Source: Plicaturopsis crispa FD-325 SS-3
Lineage: Eukaryota; Basidiomycota; Agaricomycetes; Amylocorticiales; Amylocorticiaceae
Reading direction: 5' to 3'
Assembly: GCA_000827205.1 (NCBI GenBank)
Contig: KN832558.1
Location: forward strand, 1,654,884 to 1,718,883
DNA length: 64,000 nt
Shown in pieces: positions 12,578-24,212 of this stretch. Within the stretch, counting starts at the first letter, position 1. Every line of letters begins with the position of its first letter. Made by a program: the position numbers and the translations under genes. The notes beneath the pieces are model-generated. The model was not told the origin of the DNA. It worked only from the letters and a program-made list of their open reading frames with translations, and made no database searches.

Positions 12578-15500
12578 TTTTCCCTTTTTGCAGATGAACG
12601 AAGAGGAAATAAGAAACTGGTTACGTTTGCGCGCTCGTGCGTTGATTTGTGCGAGTTTTGCCGCAAACAGTTCCTTGCGCAGCATCTTCTGTCGTTGGTG
12701 CAAGTAGTCAATAAGAGAGACACAGTCCGAGAGAGACGTATCTTCTTGGTACTGCTTCGCATAGTCGACATATGCGCACTGGGAAGCGAAAGAGACACGT
12801 ATGTCCTGGTGCCCGATCGACTTCGCAATACGAATCGCACCGCTGACGTTGCGAACCGAGGCAATGAGGCCGCTAATCTTGGGCGTTAAGATGGATTTGT
12901 GAGACTTCGTGAAGCGCTTATTCCTCCCAAACGAGTCCTCCGCTGACGACACGATGATATGTGTGAGCATGTTGTAGCGCGAGAGGAAGGAGGCGTCGTC
13001 GATAACGGGGTGTCTCAGGCTAGGCTCCGCACGGATTTTCTTGTCCACGTTCTCACGGAACACGTCGAAGCGAGCTTTCTCGGCCTTGCATGGGTACTTG
13101 ATGCGTGGCTCAGTGGTCCATTGACTTGGCGCATTGGCAGGCTCTGTCATGGGTAACGCTGTCCGAGAAGTAGCTGGTGCCTGGTAGTTTAAACGGGCAA
13201 CAATTGCGCGATGGTCCGTGAAAGGGATCCAGTCATTGTAGCCGTCTGCGACCCCGATTTCGCTGTCCAAGACTGTTGCCTTCGATGTGACGACGCGGTC
13301 AATAATGCTGCCGCCAGTAGAAGCTCCGCGAGCGCGACAAGTCCAGCTACGAGAGCGATCCCTATCGGCATCAAGAGACCATAGATCAAGCGCATTAGCA
13401 TGTTCAAGAAACTGGAGGAATTGGGAGCGCGCATCGAGGCCACCCGACGAGCGTTCGAGGGCAGATACAGTAGCGTTGAGGTCCCCGGATAGCGTCCATG
13501 AAGTAGTGGTTGCGCGACATAACTGAGTGACGTCAGACCAAAACGACCTTGTTTCGTTGGAGTCTCCGGGGTTCCACGGGGCGTAGGCACCGATGAAGCG
13601 ATGGCGAAACCCTTGGCCGCTAGAGGACGTTAGAACCACATCAATGACAATGATTCTCCCCCGCAGCGAGGCCTTTGTTGTTACGACACGCTGCGATATC
13701 TGCAAGTCTTTCCGGATGCCGACAACTACACCCCACTTGAAAAAGCGGCTGTTTGTCTGTCGTACACCAGGCTCTTCAAATATGTTGTATTCGCAGTTAG
13801 GCAAAGTAGAACTCAGCTTCGAGTCTGTCTTCGTCTCCGTAAGCACGAAAACATGAGGTTTTCTTGCGTTTATAGCGGTGTTGACGTGGTGGACAGTACC
13901 CGGGCTGATAAGTCCATTTGCGTTCAAGGCGTAGACAGAAACAGGTGCGGCATGCGCTTGAGTTGGCAACGCGGAGGTTAGGTTGGCAAAGAAAAGAAAG
14001 CACAGAGCGATCATCAAGATTGATTTTGAGTTCAGTGACGGCGGGGGCTTGGATATATGTTGTACAAGACGGACACATCGAGGTCTAGAAAAGGGACAAG
14101 AAAACACGCGACTCGTGATACTGCCAACCGCCTCTCTTATATTTCCGACTACGAGGTAACAGGAGCACCCAGACTTGCGGTGGGGCTTGTGGTACTCGTG
14201 TTGCATCGTGGGCGTCAACGAGCGGGCTGGCGAAGCATCACGAGTCGCGCTTAGCGAGCTCGATGGGAACGAGCAAAACTGAAGGCTCACATTGTCTACT
14301 GCACCATCAGGGGAACGCATAAGCTGGTCGTGATCGATGACCTTGTTTCTGCTCGCATCGGCGGGCCTGCTAGTAGACGTGCGAACGCGCTTCGCTGGCG
14401 TCTGGCCTTCGAATTGAGACTGATCATCTCTTTCACCGCTGCTGTGCTTATGGCGTGAGGTGGGAGTAGGCGATGTGGGATCGTGAGTGGCTGCGAGAGC
14501 TTTTCCGAATAAGCCCATGGGAGGAGCGGGGATTTGCGGACGAGGCAACACGTAAGTGCTTGCGTCGCGAGAGGGTTCGCAGGAGGGAGACGCAGGCGTA
14601 GAAGTGGTTGGGGACATGTGAGCGGGGGTATCCGTGAATCCAGAGGCAATGGGAGGAGCGGTGGTCGAGGGGACGGCGTTTGCAATAGTGCGACGTGGTG
14701 GTGCGCCGACGATGTCTCCTGTGGTGCCTCCGAGCATGGCGGAAAAGCCCGTGTCCGATGCGCGAACTTCGAGACGCAACTTTGCCTCCTGATCTCTGAG
14801 CAATGCAATCTGCTCCTTGCATTCCCGGACTTCTTCCGCGGTATCGGCGTCCTTCAGGTCCCTCCGTGCAGCCATCAGGTCCATCGACACATGGTTGAGC
14901 ATCGAGTTCAGCTGCTGGGTGTTGTTTAGTACAATGAGGGCTCTGTGGTTGCGTGCCTCGGCTTCCTGGATGCCTTCGATTGACGATACCATTTTAGTCA
15001 TCGCCGTCTCGATGTTACCTACTCGCGCGGTGGTTGCGGCAACGTCGCGTCGCAGCTCCTTCAGAGACTCCGTGATACCGTTGAGGCCCTTTGCGAGCTC
15101 CTGACCACCCGTGTTGATCATCCTGTAGTTATCTTTCCTGTATATCCCTTTGCTGTTACATGTCCACAGCAGCTGCGGAGGCGTGAGATTGGCCCAGCGT
15201 TTTCCGAATGCGTCCTCGAAAGCCGTTCCCGAGCGCAGAACACGAGCGGTTGACTGCCAGTCGCACATATGGAAGATGAGCGCGTCGGGATCGCCCGGTG
15301 GGAATCTGTACGTGACGATGTGCTGGCTGTCGGGGGGAAAGAGCGAGGCGATCCAGCAGAGAATGGGGGAGTCGATGCCGTCGTAAGAATTAATGCCGTT
15401 GATGATGATCTCGAAGGCATTGCAGATTTCGATTTGGCGGCCGCGTGCGACGATGAGGGGAGAGTCTGAGACTGAGCTGATCTTCAGCTCGCGCTGATCA

Positions 15501-16168
15501 CAGATTTGATCGACATGGGATGGGTTGGCCATGGACAGGACAGCGCCACCCGCATTGACGTATGAGTCCGCGACGTGGAGGCCCTTGCCGTCGAGGTAGG
15601 AACAGATTTTCTTCACTTTGTCCAGGATTGCCGGAGAGATTTCCACGCGTCTGCCTTGAGCCGAGGCGGGTAATTCGTCAGGTTTGAACAAGTTCGTGAA
15701 ACGCACCCAGCTGCGCTTGTCCTTTCCGGTAGTGGTCGGGGACCATGCTACTTCCCACGTTGGCTGGTCATTCCGCAATGCGTGAAGCCAGACCTCCAGC
15801 AGATCACAGCGTGGTTCTTCTTCGTCTGGGGAAGGCGAGCAAGGGAGGCGAACGTAACACGAGGTGGATGTGGGAGCTGATGTGCCGCGGTCGCGGGAGC
15901 TGTAGGGTCTGACCTCGACTGGTATGACTGAGAGATCTTTGATCGAGGCCGAGAGCCGGGTTATTACACCTTCGACAGTAGGCACGGGGTCTGCGAGAGT
16001 CGTTTTGGATGGGTCATATACGCCGCGGATGATGAGCTCCATGCCTGATGGGACAACAATTTCCGAGCCGTCAGCTGCGGTCGTCGTCGGAGCAGGAGAG
16101 AATATGGGAAGTAACGTAGTCCGTGCTCGGAATGGAGGGGGTTTTGGGGTGGATGGGGTAGAGTTCAT
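12578..16168 (-). pseudogene. LINE ORF: coiled-coil ORF1 region fused to APE-type endonuclease
   Basis: One open frame of about 1200 codons starts at an ATG at 16168 and runs into the inserted element. Residues 1-380 are an unassigned region. About 380-470 form a predicted coiled coil (VRECKEQIALLRDQEAKLRL), followed by a P/S/T-rich linker. A hydrophobic stretch near residues 710-730 (LMIALCFLFFANLTSALP) precedes the endonuclease at about 745-1000. The endonuclease shows the family landmarks ALNANGL, LTETKT, WTLSGDLNATVS, GGSIIDRVVTS and FTDHRAIVARL, so the metal-binding and catalytic residues look intact. No CCHC zinc knuckle was seen. The frame leaves LINE sequence at FICKKGKC and continues for some 16 residues into the insertion before a stop. 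Confidence 0.8.
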
Positions 16169-17479
16169 TTTGGGTAGGTATTGAACAACAAGCAGACGGT
16201 GGAAGATTCAAGCAAGGCAAGGAAAAAACAAGATATCAGGCTGGTTAACGGTTAACGGTAAGTATTAGACGGGGAGTTATGGGAGAGTATAGAGCGTATA
16301 TTCGTGCAAAAATGGAATGGAGTGGAGTGAGGTGAAAACAAGGAGCAAGACGCGTTTTTAACGAAGATTTGAGCCACGAATTAGAAAAAGGTGTTCAAGT
16401 GGGGGTTTTAGTGGGCTGGGAGTTGGATTTTTCAGAGTTTGAGTGCAGGTTTAGAAGTAGGAACGTGAGTAAAACGCAAGGATGTGGGTATGGGGCGCGT
16501 CGGTGGTGGTGGTTGTTGTTGTTATGGGTAGTTCATGAAAAGCTGCATAACCCGCGTGAACACCATGAACCGATTTCCGTGCCGGATTCAGTCACGAGGC
16601 GCAGCCGAGCGCCCGTCGCGCCTCGCGTCGCTGTCCTTTCATGCGCCCAGATGCCCACCCTCCAAGTCGTTTCAGGCCCGCCGGCCTGATGGACTCGGAT
16701 ACGGGACCGCTATGCTAACGTACGTACCTAGGGAGAGGTGAGTGCACCGAAAGGATCATTGACGACACCTCGACATGACATGCATGGTTCGGTTCTCCAC
16801 CGTTAGCGCTCCGCGCTCTTGACGCCCGCCGCCGCCCACTGTGACAGCGTCGGTGACCATAACCAGCATGTCTAGGGCTGCAGCTGCAGCACCATGTCAA
16901 TCTGCGACGCCGACACCCGTGGTCTCCGCACCCGACCCTGCGCAATCCATCGTTCTCTGCAATCTGCCTCTGAAGCTCTGTGAAGAAGGGGAAACTTGAA
17001 GGGAGAACGCGGTTGGGAGTGTCAGGTGGCGTGGGAAAATGCTTTGACAGTGTCCCAAAAGGGACAAAGGGTGCTACTACGAAACCTGAAAACTTATTAC
17101 ATAAGTCTCCAGGAACTTATTACATAAGTCTCCAGGAACAAGTTACCGCTACTTACTTACCACTCCCAAGACTGGCAGGTCTTACCGTGCAAAGAACGCA
17201 TGTGAGTCTTTTCCTCTTTGCGCCAATGCTGACAAGGCTTCTAGGTCATTTCGACGGGTCTCAGTGGCGTTCGTTATGTCCTCCTGACCAGGACTTCCCA
17301 ACATGACAGCACGGCGGTGGTGCGTAGGACGTCAGCGGCTGAGGTGCGCATATATACAGAAAATGTATACGCCTCGTACTGTCCGTCGTTTTCTTCCGCA
17401 CCAGGTAGCCTTATTTTTGAGTTTGTCGGTTCACAACTCACCAAATGATCCACCGAACATGTAGACGCAATTCTAAATC
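16169..17479. other. Intergenic region upstream of LINE remnant and F-box gene
   Basis: The part next to 16168 would be the LINE 5' untranslated end. It contains simple-sequence patches, such as a GGTGGTGGTTGTTGTTGTT stretch near 16504. A TATATA box sits at 17351-17356, about 125 bases before the F-box start codon. I see no gene. Confidence 0.45.
17091..17136. repeat. Perfect 23 bp tandem duplication
   Basis: Two adjacent identical 23-base units, each starting AACTTATTACATAAG and ending CTCCAGG, occupy 17091-17113 and 17114-17136. Each unit contains the near-palindrome CTTATTACATAAG. It lies in non-coding sequence upstream of the F-box gene. Confidence 0.8.
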
Positions 17480-18766
17480 ATGGACGTCGAGAGAATCGGA
17501 CCTCCGAGTAGTGGGCGGCACCATTCCTTCATCGTGCAAGGCCAGCATGACTCTCCACATTCGGCAACCGACATATCGTCCCTACCAGTTGAAATCCTTT
17601 GTTCGATTTTCAAGAGCGCACGCGCTACGACGTGGAAGGCCACGGAGACGTCACCGCTACCCTCACAGGTCCTGTTGACACACGTGTCGCGTCACTGGCG
17701 CGCTGTCGCTATCAATATGCCCACTCTCTGGACGGTTATTGATGTCCATACGTCTTGGCATGCCCGGGGGCTCCTAGACGCGCACATTACTCGCTCACGG
17801 CCGCATCTACTCTATATATCCTTGCGATGGGACCACATTGACGAGAATATTGGGGGCTGCAGTGACAGATGGATCGTTTTTCGCGGCTCATTCAGCGGAT
17901 GGTCTCGTTTGGGTCTCTTTGTCGACCACGTTCTGGCCCCGAACCTCGAGGAACTGTATCTGTCCACTCCTTATCCGTCCTCCAGCCGTGCAACACTTTT
18001 GGCACCTCGTCTATCATGTTTGAATTTGACAGGCGTGTCGCTCTCAATAATTCGCCCTCCCCTACCCGCTATACGCACTTGTGTGATCAACACCGGTGAT
18101 CATCACGACCCAATCGACCTCGCCCTGCTACGAATCTTGTTGTCGTCCTCGTCACAGCTGACCGAGTTGTCGCTGGGACACGAAGCTCTTCCTCTCGAAT
18201 CGGAACCTATCCACCTTCCTTCTCTTAGGTCGTTTCAAATTTCTGCTTATGATAGACAAGACGTCCTCTCCATGTGTCGAGCGCTATACGTACCAGCACT
18301 AGAAACCTTCAAACTTCTTGGCTTTGACCAAGGCCTCTTGGAAGCCTTCCTCGATTTCTGCCACAGCACCGAGCACGTCCATGATAGGTATCCAAATTTG
18401 CAGTCCTTTTTCCTGCTAAACACCCCCCTCATCCCCGAACTCATGATCACTCTGCCTTTCATCACAAGCGTCGTTCTGGGCAACGCTGACTGCGAATGCT
18501 TCGAATGCCTCTGCGTCGACCGGCAACTACCCGCCTACCCATCCCCCTTGTGGCCTCAATTGCGCTCGCTCACGGCTAGACACGTCCGTGTACCATTTGA
18601 AAACGACCTTCGTGGCATCGTGTCGTCGCGTATCGCCGCAGGCTGCCCTCTATCTAGCGTGGCTGTGAGCTCCAGCGGTTCGTGGCGGCTAGATCCCAGA
18701 CTGCGATCCTGGCTTCAAGAACGCGTTCCGTCGGTGGATATTCACCACGTCCACTCCGAAGATTGA
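17480..18766 (+). CDS. F-box protein, 428 aa, intronless
   Basis: An F-box (about residues 30-80) opens with ISSLPVEILCSIFKSA and includes the typical tail VSRHWRAVAINMPTLWTVI. It is followed by a leucine-rich C-terminal region with irregular LRR-like units (LEELYLS, LTELSLGHEALPL, LRSFQISAYD). Such proteins are substrate receptors of SCF ubiquitin ligases: the F-box binds Skp1 and the repeats bind a target. Agaricomycetes carry many lineage-specific copies of this layout, and the substrate cannot be read from sequence. The start at 17480 is the first ATG of the frame; a TATATA box lies about 125 bases upstream. There is no sign of degradation. Confidence 0.85.
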   Translation: MDVERIGPPSSGRHHSFIVQGQHDSPHSATDISSLPVEILCSIFKSARATTWKATETSPLPSQVLLTHVSRHWRAVAINMPTLWTVIDVHTSWHARGLLDAHITRSRPHLLYISLRWDHIDENIGGCSDRWIVFRGSFSGWSRLGLFVDHVLAPNLEELYLSTPYPSSSRATLLAPRLSCLNLTGVSLSIIRPPLPAIRTCVINTGDHHDPIDLALLRILLSSSSQLTELSLGHEALPLESEPIHLPSLRSFQISAYDRQDVLSMCRALYVPALETFKLLGFDQGLLEAFLDFCHSTEHVHDRYPNLQSFFLLNTPLIPELMITLPFITSVVLGNADCECFECLCVDRQLPAYPSPLWPQLRSLTARHVRVPFENDLRGIVSSRIAAGCPLSSVAVSSSGSWRLDPRLRSWLQERVPSVDIHHVHSED

Positions 18767-19425
18767 AGATCCACCTACGCATAAGACGCTAGCCCATGCT
18801 ATCATGACAGATTCGCTTACCAAAGTAGGCTTTGGTTGCTGTCCCCGGAATCGAGACTGAGCTCCTCTTTCAGATCCTACATCTTACTCCCGTTGTCTCT
18901 TTAGCCTCGCTGCCTCCTTACAGTTCTATGGACACAATTGTATCAATGTTAAAGAATGCCACCTCTTTAGGTACATCTTATAACGGCGCTACAGATTACC
19001 TGGACATTGCACTGAGCAGGACCTGTTGAGATATCTTACTTCGTCTGTGGTACTCCCGACGGAAAGCCAGGGGCTATCAATTTCGGAATCTATGTCACGA
19101 GGGCTATGCCAGGGTCAGCGCGTTCTATGGGACTTTCGGGGGGCATGGTTACCGCGTATATGCGCGTCCTAAGTGCCCACGATCGTAACGCTCAAGAGGT
19201 TTTCCGACTACGTGCAGCGAAGAAGCTCTTAAGCTGAAAGGATTTGGCGTACTGTGAGTCTATGACTACAAATGACTATGTTACTTATCAGTTATATAGA
19301 AGCCTTGAACACATCAGCCCACTTTCGCGGACGTTCAGGGCAATTCTTGCATTCCGTCGGATGGTCCGGACTATTTCAAGGCGCTACCTCTCTGCTCGAT
19401 CCTGGTCCTTCACTACAACTTCAAG
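18767..19425. other. Intergenic region between F-box and P450 genes
   Basis: Only short frames without recognisable domains occur here. The region probably contains the F-box 3' UTR and the P450 promoter. I see no repeat or RNA gene. Confidence 0.4.
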
Positions 19426-21763
19426 ATGGCCGTCTCAGTTCTTCAGGCTGCCGTCATCGCCGCCTTGTCGTGGGCACTTTGGCGTACGTTCCAGAGGATA
19501 AGCAGGAAGTCTACGCTTGATAACATCCCTGGCCCACCCTCGGAATCGTTTGCTACAGGTATCTCCACGTGAAACTAGCGTAGTCCCATTGATGTACTGA
19601 CATGGAGTAGGAAATCTGAAGCAGTTCTTCAGTGCTGGTTCTTGGCCGTTCCACCTTGATTTATTCGCGAAATTTGGCAAGGTGGTCAAAATCAACGCCT
19701 TGTTTGGTGTGAGTCTCTCACGAACTGGCAGTTGTATCTTTGTATTGACCCTCTCTTGTAGGACAAGCAGCTGTATGTTTATGATCCCCTCGCTATGTAC
19801 CACATTGTGGTCAAGGATCAAAACATATTCGAGGAAACATCGGTTGCCATTCAGTACGCATGCTTACTTTCCCTCCCCCGACAAGTCCTAGACGTCATCT
19901 TTTTCAGAGTGAATCAAGTCTTCTTCGGAAAAGGTCTTCTTGGTAGTCTTGGTGCGTATCCAATTACCAACTCGCACCGCATACATTCAAACGCCTATGC
20001 CCGTATTTCAGGAGAGTCACACCGCAGGCAGCGCAAGCTCCTCAACCCGGTGTTTTCCATCAAGCACATGCGCCATATGATGCCCATATTTTATGATATA
20101 TGCGAGCAGGTATGCCCTTTATTTCTATGACAGACCGTCTCTCAACCCGAAGTACGATTTATCAGATGCGGGATGTTATAAAATCTCAGCTCGTCGACTC
20201 GGATGGGCCTCAGGAGCTCAACATGCTCGACTACCTGTCCCGCACTGCCCTTGAGCTCATCGGACAGGCGGGCCTTGGATACTCCTTCAATGCATTGAAT
20301 ATGGAGAAGGAGAATAATTTTGCTACGGCAGCAAAACAATTTCAGTACGCCGCCCTCAACCAGACCCTCCCGGAAACTGATTTGCAGAAACTGATTTTTT
20401 ATCTAGGCCTTCCGTGATGAGAATTTCCATCGCATTGCAGTGTCTCCCGTTCTTTGTGAAGTTGGGCCCAGCGTGGTTTCGACGATTCTTAGTCAACCTC
20501 ATACCATCAAAAGATGTGCGACAAGTCCGCGATATGGTCGATGTAATTGAAAAATCGTCTGTCGACATCTTCGAGGGCAAAAAGCGCGCGCTTGCGGAGG
20601 GCAAGGAGTCAGTGCTCCAGCAGGTGGGCCAAGGCAGAGACATCATGAGCATATTGCGTAGGGAGACTGCTTGGCCTTGTATCAGTTGTCGAACGCTCAC
20701 ACATCATTTTATAGTCAAGGCCAACATGGAAGCTGACGAAGCTGAACGTATTTCCGACGAGGAGCTCATAGGCCAGATGTCGTGCGTCAAATAATCCTAG
20801 CTTGAAACTTGAAGCGCTAGCGTTACTTACCGATATAACCACAGCACTCTGCTATTCGCCGCCTTTGATACAACCTCATATGCCCTAGCGCGTATCCTCC
20901 ACTTACTGGCAGAGCATCCGGAGGTCCAAGAAAAGCTACGGAATGAAATCACTGAGGCGCGTCGGGAGAAGGGTAATCTAGACTACGATGAGCTCGTTGG
21001 TCTTCCATATCTCGAAGCCGTGTGTCGTGAGACATTGCGCGTGTAAGTGCATTACAGTGCTCAAGTCACGGATACCAACGCTAACGGCTAGTACAGTCAC
21101 GCACCTGTTCCTTTCTTGTCTAGAACGTTAGTCGCACCGAGTGTGCCCTCGATTATATGCTCACCAAGTCACATCGTATAGCACGCGCAAGGATATTGTC
21201 CTACCGTTGTCACAGCCGATTAAAGGCGTAGACGGGTCTGACATCCACAGCATCCCGCTGGCCAATAACACCAACGTCATCATGGGTATCCTCGCTATCA
21301 ACCGCGACCCGTCGATCTGGGGCCCGGATGCGGCAGAATGGAAGCCTGAGCGATGGCTTGCGCCCCTCCCGGACAGCGTCGCGGACGCCCATGTTCCCGG
21401 CGTATATGCCAACATGATGACGTTCCTTGCTGGATCGCGGGCATGCATGTTCGTGCTCCGTACCTAGTATTCAAAGAGCGATCCATCTGACTATCCAACG
21501 TTTTATTCTGCAGTGGTTTCAAGTTTTCGCAACTGGAGATGAGTGAGTCTACATGCGTTCCCTTCGCGCGACATTGATGTTCACACCTTTATCTGGTCGT
21601 TTCAGAGGTGGTTTTGTCTTTGCTTCTCGAATCGTTCCGGTTTGCTCCTGGGACAGAGATTGCGTGGAATATGGGCGGAATTCAGTGGCCCGGGCCTAAG
21701 GTCAACGCGACTCAAAAGCCTGCATTGCCATTGAAAGTATCACTGGTCAATGCCAACGTTTAA
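19426..21763 (+). CDS. Cytochrome P450 monooxygenase
   Basis: A haem-thiolate oxygenase of the ER membrane, about 540 aa over roughly a dozen exons. The N-terminus MAVSVLQAAVIAALSWALW is a membrane anchor followed by the proline hinge NIPGPPSESF. Exon 1 is 19426-19558 and exon 2 starts at 19611. Later landmarks in order are the I helix FAAFDTTSYALAR, the K-helix ExxR in EAVCRETLR, the meander WKPERWL, and the haem loop FLAGSRAC-(intron)-IGFKFSQLEM, whose cysteine codon lies just before an intron near 21445. Spliced frames are open throughout and the stop is at 21761-21763, so it looks functional. The I-helix motif has AFDTTS in place of the usual AGxDTT. The substrate is unknown; the neighbours do not form an obvious metabolite cluster. 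Confidence 0.9.
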
Positions 21764-22291
21764 AGCACAATGCTATCACATACACATACCTGTACTTTAT
21801 TTATTTAGTGGTTCCTTCTCCGGGTCAATACGATGTACTTACTACTTAGCTTGCGTCGGCCAGCTACCCAACGATTTTAATTTTCAAGTTTTCGACCCGT
21901 TCGAGTTCAATTAGAATCTACTTAGATGGAAGCCGACCTAGCAGTGGCCGCGGTCTTATGTTTACCGACTCGGACACGATCACTTGCAGGCAACTTGCCC
22001 TTGCGTCTATACGATTCAAAAAGCCAGAGACTGCGCGTCAGTCAGGACTGAGCACTGCCAGCCGGTGAAATACAATCCAACCTGATAAAATTGTAAGCAA
22101 GTGTCGTCGATGGCATGGCCATCCTTCAACTTGAATTTGCTGATACATCGTCTGACCTCATGACACCATAGGTATACTACAAAATCATCGATCTACTAGT
22201 GACACTATCAACGAAGTTCGAAGGATCTCCGTCTGGACCACTCCTTGGCGCCGCCGCCTGGATATCTCCAAAGAGACCATTATACCTCGCG
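21764..22291. other. Intergenic region
   Basis: About 530 bases between the P450 and the F-box/WD40-like gene, on the same strand. It holds AT-rich 3' UTR-like sequence just after the P450 stop. I see no gene or repeat. Confidence 0.4.
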
Positions 22292-23828
22292 ATGTCGCTG
22301 CTCGGTCTCCCGAGTGATATCCTCATCATCGTCCTGGAGAACCTTGACAGTCTTCATGACTTATCCTCTGTAGCTTTGACTTGCCAGTCCCTACACGCAT
22401 TGGTGACCACCACTTTTCTTCCACATTTTCTGTCTATCCTGACGTCACGTTCCCGTGCTACAGGTGGAAGATTTTGGATGGGCAGCTTACCTGCGCTCCC
22501 ACGAGCACCCATCGTTCAGCCTCTCGTGCGCTAATTCTACGTGGAAGCCTCGTACGCGTCTACGATATGATACACTGGCCGACCATGCTTGGTCTACAGT
22601 GGAGTTCCTAGCGCGCCCCTTGTCTCCCCCGTGGCAAGGGAAGCTGCAGCCTTCACTGGCTATCAATACGTCCAGACTCGTCGTTGGCGCTGGACGCCTC
22701 ATCTACTCGTATACATTCTCGCACTCAGAAATTAGTAGTGCCCCTTCCGTATATTTTGAAGGATCCTGCACCGTTTCTGACCGCCGCGATCGAGGCCGAG
22801 ATATAACTAGCCTTGCGTTTGTTTCCGATGGCGGGATGGACCGCACGCTGATTGTTGGATTCGCGGACGGAGCGGTACAGCGCTTCGTTATCGAACCATA
22901 CACGACGAAAAACCACAGTCACATCAAAGTACGAGAGCAAATTACCAACGATACGTTCCCATATCATGGCGGAGACCTCATCGAAAGCATATCGTCTTCA
23001 GGACAACATGCGCTATCATTATCGTCGAGCGGCAAGGCTGTCGTCTTCGACGGCTCCGATAATCCATCCATGTCCGACGGGATACATCTTCAATCACGGA
23101 GCTGGTCATCCTACCTCTCGATGAGTTCTTCGACTTCGTATGCTGCGTTTGGGACATCCTCTGCGACGCCCCTGGCTATACATCCTCTCTCAGAGACAGG
23201 ACTTTCACCCCTACCTTCGTCGCTTCTTGCCCCTTCTGCACGCCACGCAGTGACGCACAGTGCAAAATCTTTAGCGGTGTATGGAATCACCACCGCACCC
23301 GCTTCAGCTCCATGGGGAGTGTCCGAGCAAATAATTGTGTCTGGGTGGTATGACGGCTTTGTCCGGGTACACGATCTTCGTGCCTCTACGCACATCCACG
23401 ACACGGACACGCATGGACCAGCACCACTTCCCCCTGTGATGTCCCTACACGACCCATGGTCAACCCAACCCATATACTGCGTATCTGCTGGTGGGGGAAG
23501 TTCGAGCTACATTGCAGCCGGCTCCGCACGCCACAGTGTCGTGTCCTTCTGGGACTTCCGCTACCCCAATGATGGCTGGAGTGTCCACGCGCCGGGAAAC
23601 GACTCGTCCCCCGTGTACAGCATTGTACTCGAGAGCTCTCGGTTATTCGGTGCCACGCAGAGCAGAGCTTTCGTATATGACTTCGGGCCTTCTGTTACGG
23701 AGCACACGTATCCTAGCCTTCCCCGTCCTCGATATCCCGACGAGGCGCTCCAGTTGAAGAAGAACAGCAGGGGCATCGATTACTATGTCACAAAATACAA
23801 GCACGATCGCAACGCGGAGGTCTTTTGA
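22292..23828 (+). CDS. F-box and WD40-like protein
   Basis: The N-terminus MSLLGLPSDILIIVLENL with VALTCQSLHAL is an F-box. A 61-base GT-AG intron, probably from the gtgacc after SLHAL to the ctacag before VEDFGWAAYL, joins it to a long second exon. That exon has beta-propeller-like units: GRDITSLAFVSD, DRTLIVGFADGAVQRF, EQIIVSGWYDGFVRVHDLR and SARHSVVSFWDFR. These are WD40-type strands with poorly kept WD dipeptides. It is most likely an SCF substrate adaptor of the FBXW kind, about 490 aa. The intron choice rests on frame and length only. The C-terminus DYYVTKYKHDRNAEVF is charged. Confidence 0.75.
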
Positions 23829-24212
23829 GCATAGATTGCCAGTCGACGGGACAGCTGCAGATTACCTGTTATCACATCGCTGGCAGTGTAGGCTGGATTT
23901 TGCACGCATAGATGCAGGAAAGGAAGCAGTAGATTCAGATAGTTCCAGATGTGCGAGTTACAAACAAACAGAGCAATAAATGACGAGGCATGCAATAGAT
24001 CAACAGATGAGTAGGAGTAGAGGGACTGAGAGATAGAAAACAAGCCTAGACGGGGCTTGTGACAGGCATTCAACAATCTAGAGAAATCAAAAAAGTCCCA
24101 AACATGAACGACAGATCGAGCCCTAAGATAAAACAGTGTCGAGAAGATATTGATACGATGGCGTGTAGGATAGTGACGGAGCAAATTGAAGGCTAGTCCA
24201 TGCTGTGGGAAG
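23829..24212. other. Convergent 3' intergenic region
   Basis: About 380 bases between the stops of two converging genes. Open frames here on the minus strand have no recognisable domain. I see nothing else. Confidence 0.4.

Larger units (their letters stand above)
11301..16168 (-). mobile_element. Degenerate non-LTR (LINE-like) retrotransposon with a nested insertion
   Basis: The element reads leftward: a gag-like/ORF1 region, an APE-type endonuclease, a linker and the first part of a reverse transcriptase. Its coding frame is broken at 12142-12577 by an unrelated CTCTCAG-rich insertion. The reverse transcriptase ends at 11301, soon after the first catalytic aspartate region, so the YADD box, the thumb and any 3' end are missing. 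LINEs usually lose their 5' ends; loss of the 3' half here points to a later deletion. The element cannot move by itself. Confidence 0.85.

Noticed and set aside
6216-16168. A TET/JBP oxygenase gene accompanying the KDZ transposon
   Set aside because: Such genes are known partners of fungal KDZ elements, but no dioxygenase HxD...H pattern was found in nearby frames on either strand.
20340-20417. Stop codon after QFQYAALNQTLP in the P450 as a disabling mutation
   Set aside because: A GT-AG intron (gtacgc...tctag) removes it and joins QFQ to PSVMRISIALQ in frame, as expected for the family.
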